64,000 nt of DNA from CAZKAP01 sp964552195. Its GTDB lineage: Bacteria > Bacteroidota > Bacteroidia > Flavobacteriales > Flavobacteriaceae. Under the pieces are notes generated by a model. The model was given only the letters and a program-made list of their open reading frames with translations, was not told the DNA's origin and made no database searches. A program made the translations under genes and the position numbers. The DNA is taken from contig CAZKFM010000008.1 in the NCBI GenBank assembly GCA_964552195.1, forward strand, positions 62,001-126,000, read 5' to 3'. Shown one piece after another: positions 61,768 through 64,000 of the stretch. Position 1 is the first letter of the stretch. Each line of letters starts with the position of its first letter.

Positions 61768-63135
61768 ATGAAGCTTCATTTTATTGCCATAGGGGGCAGT
61801 GCGATGCACAACCTCGCCCTGGCCCTGCACGATAAGGGATACGAGATCAGCGGTAGCGACGACGTTATCTTTGAGCCCTCACGAACCCGCCTGGAAAAAG
61901 AAGGCTTACTACCTGCGGAAACGGGGTGGTTTCCCGAACGGATTACACCTGGGCTGGACGGAGTCATACTGGGCATGCATGCCCGTATCGACAATCCCGA
62001 ACTGCTCCGGGCACAGGAGCTGGGGCTACCCATTTATTCCTATCCCGAATTCCTGTATAAGCAGGCTGAAAACAAGACTCGGGTGGTGATAGCAGGCAGT
62101 CATGGAAAAACGACCATAACCTCCATGATCCTGCATGTGCTGCACTACTGCGGGAAGGAAGTGGACTATATGGTGGGTGCCCAGCTGGATGGCTTCGATC
62201 GCATGGTCCACCTGACCGAAACCGACGATTTCATACTGCTGGAGGGTGACGAATACCTGTCCTCGCCTCTGGACCGCAGGTCTAAATTCCTGTGGTACAA
62301 GCCAAATATTGCCTTGCTGAGCGGGATTTCCTGGGACCATATGAACGTATTTCCGACCTATGAAGACTACCTGGCTCCGTTCGCGGAATTTCTGAACGGG
62401 ATCGAGCCTGGCGGAAGCATCACCTACAACTCGGAGGATGCGGAAGTAGTACGGCTCGTGGAGTCCTGCCAGAACCCTATCCGAAAGCTCCCCTATGAGA
62501 CACTGGATTACGAGATTTCGGCCGGAACCACCTACCTGGAGACGGAGGAGGGTCCATTGCCGCTTTCGATCTTCGGCAGGCATAATCTCAACAACCTGGC
62601 GGGTGCCAAATGGATCTGCCAGCACATGGGCATAGATGAGCTGGACTTTTACGATGCCATCGGGAGCTTTAAAGGGGCCTCCAAGCGCATGGAGGTCCTG
62701 CATCAGGACCGCGAGCGGGTAGTGATCAAGGATTTTGCTCACGCCCCCAGCAAAGTGGCCGCTACCACTTCGGCGGTTAAGGAGCAGTTTCCGGACTTCG
62801 AACTCATCGCCTGTCTCGAGCTGCATACCTATAGCAGCCTGAACGCGGAGTTCATCAAACAGTACAGCGGTTCGCTGTCGGAAGCCGACCGGGCCATAGT
62901 GTATTATTCGCCGGAGGCCGTGGCGGTCAAGAAGCTGGAGGAGATTTCGCCGGAAACGATACGGTCCGCATTCGACCATCCGGGAATCGAGGTATGCACG
63001 AGCCCTGAGGAATTTGCCTCCCTGTTATTCTCGCTTTCCCTGGAAAAAACGGCCCTGCTGCTGATGAGCTCGGGAAACTACGGGGGACTGGACTGGGACA
63101 GACTGCCCAGCCTCTGGCAGACGGAATCCAACTAA
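61768..63135 (+). CDS. mpl: Mpl-type UDP-N-acetylmuramate--peptide ligase (peptidoglycan synthetase)
   Basis: 455 residues from the ATG at 61768 (an ATG two codons upstream at 61762 is possible). MurC-like start MKLHFIAIGGSAMHNLALAL, ATP loop VIAGSHGKTTITSMILH, metal-site region DDFILLEGDEYLSSPLDRR, HNLNNLAGAKWIC, and KDFAHAPSKVAATTSAVKE of the C-terminal domain. Mpl re-attaches recycled murein tripeptide to UDP-MurNAc. The Bacteroidota form is often annotated as peptidoglycan synthetase; MurC is excluded by the SGSDDVIFEPSRTRLEKEG pattern and length. Confidence 0.88.
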   Translation: MKLHFIAIGGSAMHNLALALHDKGYEISGSDDVIFEPSRTRLEKEGLLPAETGWFPERITPGLDGVILGMHARIDNPELLRAQELGLPIYSYPEFLYKQAENKTRVVIAGSHGKTTITSMILHVLHYCGKEVDYMVGAQLDGFDRMVHLTETDDFILLEGDEYLSSPLDRRSKFLWYKPNIALLSGISWDHMNVFPTYEDYLAPFAEFLNGIEPGGSITYNSEDAEVVRLVESCQNPIRKLPYETLDYEISAGTTYLETEEGPLPLSIFGRHNLNNLAGAKWICQHMGIDELDFYDAIGSFKGASKRMEVLHQDRERVVIKDFAHAPSKVAATTSAVKEQFPDFELIACLELHTYSSLNAEFIKQYSGSLSEADRAIVYYSPEAVAVKKLEEISPETIRSAFDHPGIEVCTSPEEFASLLFSLSLEKTALLLMSSGNYGGLDWDRLPSLWQTESN

Positions 63136-63166
63136 GGCGCTATACACCGTAGTACCGAAGCCCTGA

Positions 63167-63616
63167 TCAGACCCCGAATTGGGTCAGGTGATGATTCAGG
63201 TGCTTATACTGCATTTTCCCGATCTGCTCGGTCGTGAATTCTCCGAAGGCCGGGTGCGGAGCCCAGTCCGTCTTGTCACGAGCGGCGTGGAATTCGTCGA
63301 TCAGTTGCAGGAGTTTCTTCTTTTCCTCCTCGAAATCCCGGTTGTCTTCGACCTTAAACCGCTTGGGTGTAGGGATGTTTTTCCTCCATTGGGAATCGTC
63401 GTACATGCTCTTTTTAAAGGAGCGTAGCAGCAACCGAACGAAAAAATTATACTGAGCCGAATCTTCCGGGTACAGGGTTCCTTTCAGCGGAAACTGGCAG
63501 TGCCTCAGCATCTGACCGGTGTTCATTATTCCCCAGGCGGGCTGTGCATCGGGCTGAAGCTTCGCTATGCGATCCTTGATTTCCTGGTAGTCTGAGGGTT
63601 CGAATATTGATTTCAT
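63167..63616 (-). CDS. DUF1569 family protein
   Basis: 149 residues. The DinB-like four-helix fold of DUF1569 is suggested by DAQPAWGIMNTGQMLRHCQF, LLLRSFKKSMYDDSQWRKN and HPAFGEFTTEQIGKMQYKHL followed by NHHLTQFGV, with His residues placed as metal ligands. Function unknown. It converges with mpl and diverges from radC. Confidence 0.88.
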   Translation of the reverse strand: MKSIFEPSDYQEIKDRIAKLQPDAQPAWGIMNTGQMLRHCQFPLKGTLYPEDSAQYNFFVRLLLRSFKKSMYDDSQWRKNIPTPKRFKVEDNRDFEEEKKKLLQLIDEFHAARDKTDWAPHPAFGEFTTEQIGKMQYKHLNHHLTQFGV

Positions 63617-63671
63617 CCTGCAGGTTGTTCAAATAGTTTAGGCTGAAGTTAGGAAAAATATGCGCCCATCT

Positions 63672-64000
63672 ATGACCAAAAACACCCAGCCGAAAGGATC
63701 AGCTTCTGAAACCTCCTTATCCCGGTGGAGCCCCGATGAGCTTCCTCGGGAGCGATACACTATTCACGGGATAGGATCACTGACGGATGCTGAGCTGATC
63801 GCCCTGCTGATCGGTTCGGGTAATGCCGGTCGCAATGCGGTGGACATCAGTCGTGCCGTTCTCAGAACAAGTGGCTTCAGCTGGAGAAAACTGGCCGGCA
63901 AAACCGAGGAGGAATTGCGCGAACTGCCCGGGGTCGGGCAGGTCAAGGCACTGCGCCTGCTGGCGGCTTTTGAGGTGGGCCGGCGCTTACGCCTCGAACC
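63672..64000 (+). CDS. radC: RadC/UPF0758 family protein, N-terminal part
   Basis: The frame from the ATG at 63672 runs past the window end (109 codons visible). The helix-hairpin-helix start of RadC is present: DELPRERYTIHGIGSLTDAE, LIALLIGSGNAGRNAVDIS, and LRELPGVGQVKALRLLAAFE. The catalytic-like MPN/JAMM domain lies beyond the window. The protein is called DNA repair RadC by tradition; the role is not established. Confidence 0.9.
   Translation, partial: MTKNTQPKGSASETSLSRWSPDELPRERYTIHGIGSLTDAELIALLIGSGNAGRNAVDISRAVLRTSGFSWRKLAGKTEEELRELPGVGQVKALRLLAAFEVGRRLRLE

Overview
The window looks like chromosomal DNA of a member of the Bacteroidota, most likely a Flavobacteriaceae species of fairly high GC. 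The evidence is the type IX secretion/gliding pair gldJ and porV, the Bacteroidota-type -7 promoter box TAnnTTTG in front of many genes, the Mpl-type peptidoglycan synthetase, a GldJ-style lipobox, a fused Hpt-Adk, and the absence of strong Shine-Dalgarno sequences. I cannot name genus or species.

About 1.8-15 kb is the exceptional part. It holds a complete diversity-generating retroelement (DGR): a target gene (3997-7944) whose last ~125 bp are a variable repeat (VR 7789-7913), an HRDC-domain accessory gene (8040-8498), a DGR-type reverse transcriptase (8495-9499) and a template repeat (TR 9521-9645). Of the 17 VR/TR differences I counted by eye, 16 lie at template adenines, the DGR signature. 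The target is not a phage tail protein. It is a 1315-residue, apparently three-span membrane protein that carries a degenerate vWA-like stretch, TPR-like repeats, an effector-associated domain (EAD11-like) and a C-terminal formylglycine-generating-enzyme (FGE/C-type-lectin-like) fold that is diversified. It sits behind a MoxR AAA+ ATPase and an EAD11-like/iSTAND-like protein. Two caspase-like proteases follow, one with its own EAD11-like tail, then an envelope protein and a peptidoglycan amidase without a signal peptide. My reading is a DGR-tuned recognition-and-suicide (conflict) system: variable lectin-like sensor, MoxR switch, homotypic EAD contacts, caspase and perhaps amidase effectors. 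Systems of this general class are known from comparative genomics; this exact layout may be new.

15-24.9 kb carries stress and signalling genes: DUF2059, an O6-alkylguanine alkyltransferase, a PAS-sigma54 activator, pirin, YceI, a small acetyltransferase, a CDGSH/4Fe-4S protein, a multi-PAS histidine kinase with its single-domain response regulator, QueD/PTPS, and tRNA-Val(GAC). A 100-N assembly gap lies in a 74-bp palindromic tandem array that shares sequence with the 3' end of murF.

25.4-64 kb is mostly core metabolism and envelope: murF, gldJ, porV, pdhA-pdhC, an M28 peptidase, an SDR, a metallophosphoesterase, a SprT-like protein, a mannose-1-phosphate guanylyltransferase, DUF389, mlaEF, a PafA-type phosphatase, a GT2, gcvP, a UbiA-like protein, an ECF sigma/zinc-finger pair, an M3 peptidase with purE-purK, hpt-adk, obg, two DUF4136 lipoproteins, a very large alpha-2-macroglobulin, mpl, DUF1569 and the start of radC. 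Several TAnnTTTG boxes end only 5-9 bp before the start codon, which suggests leaderless or almost leaderless mRNAs.
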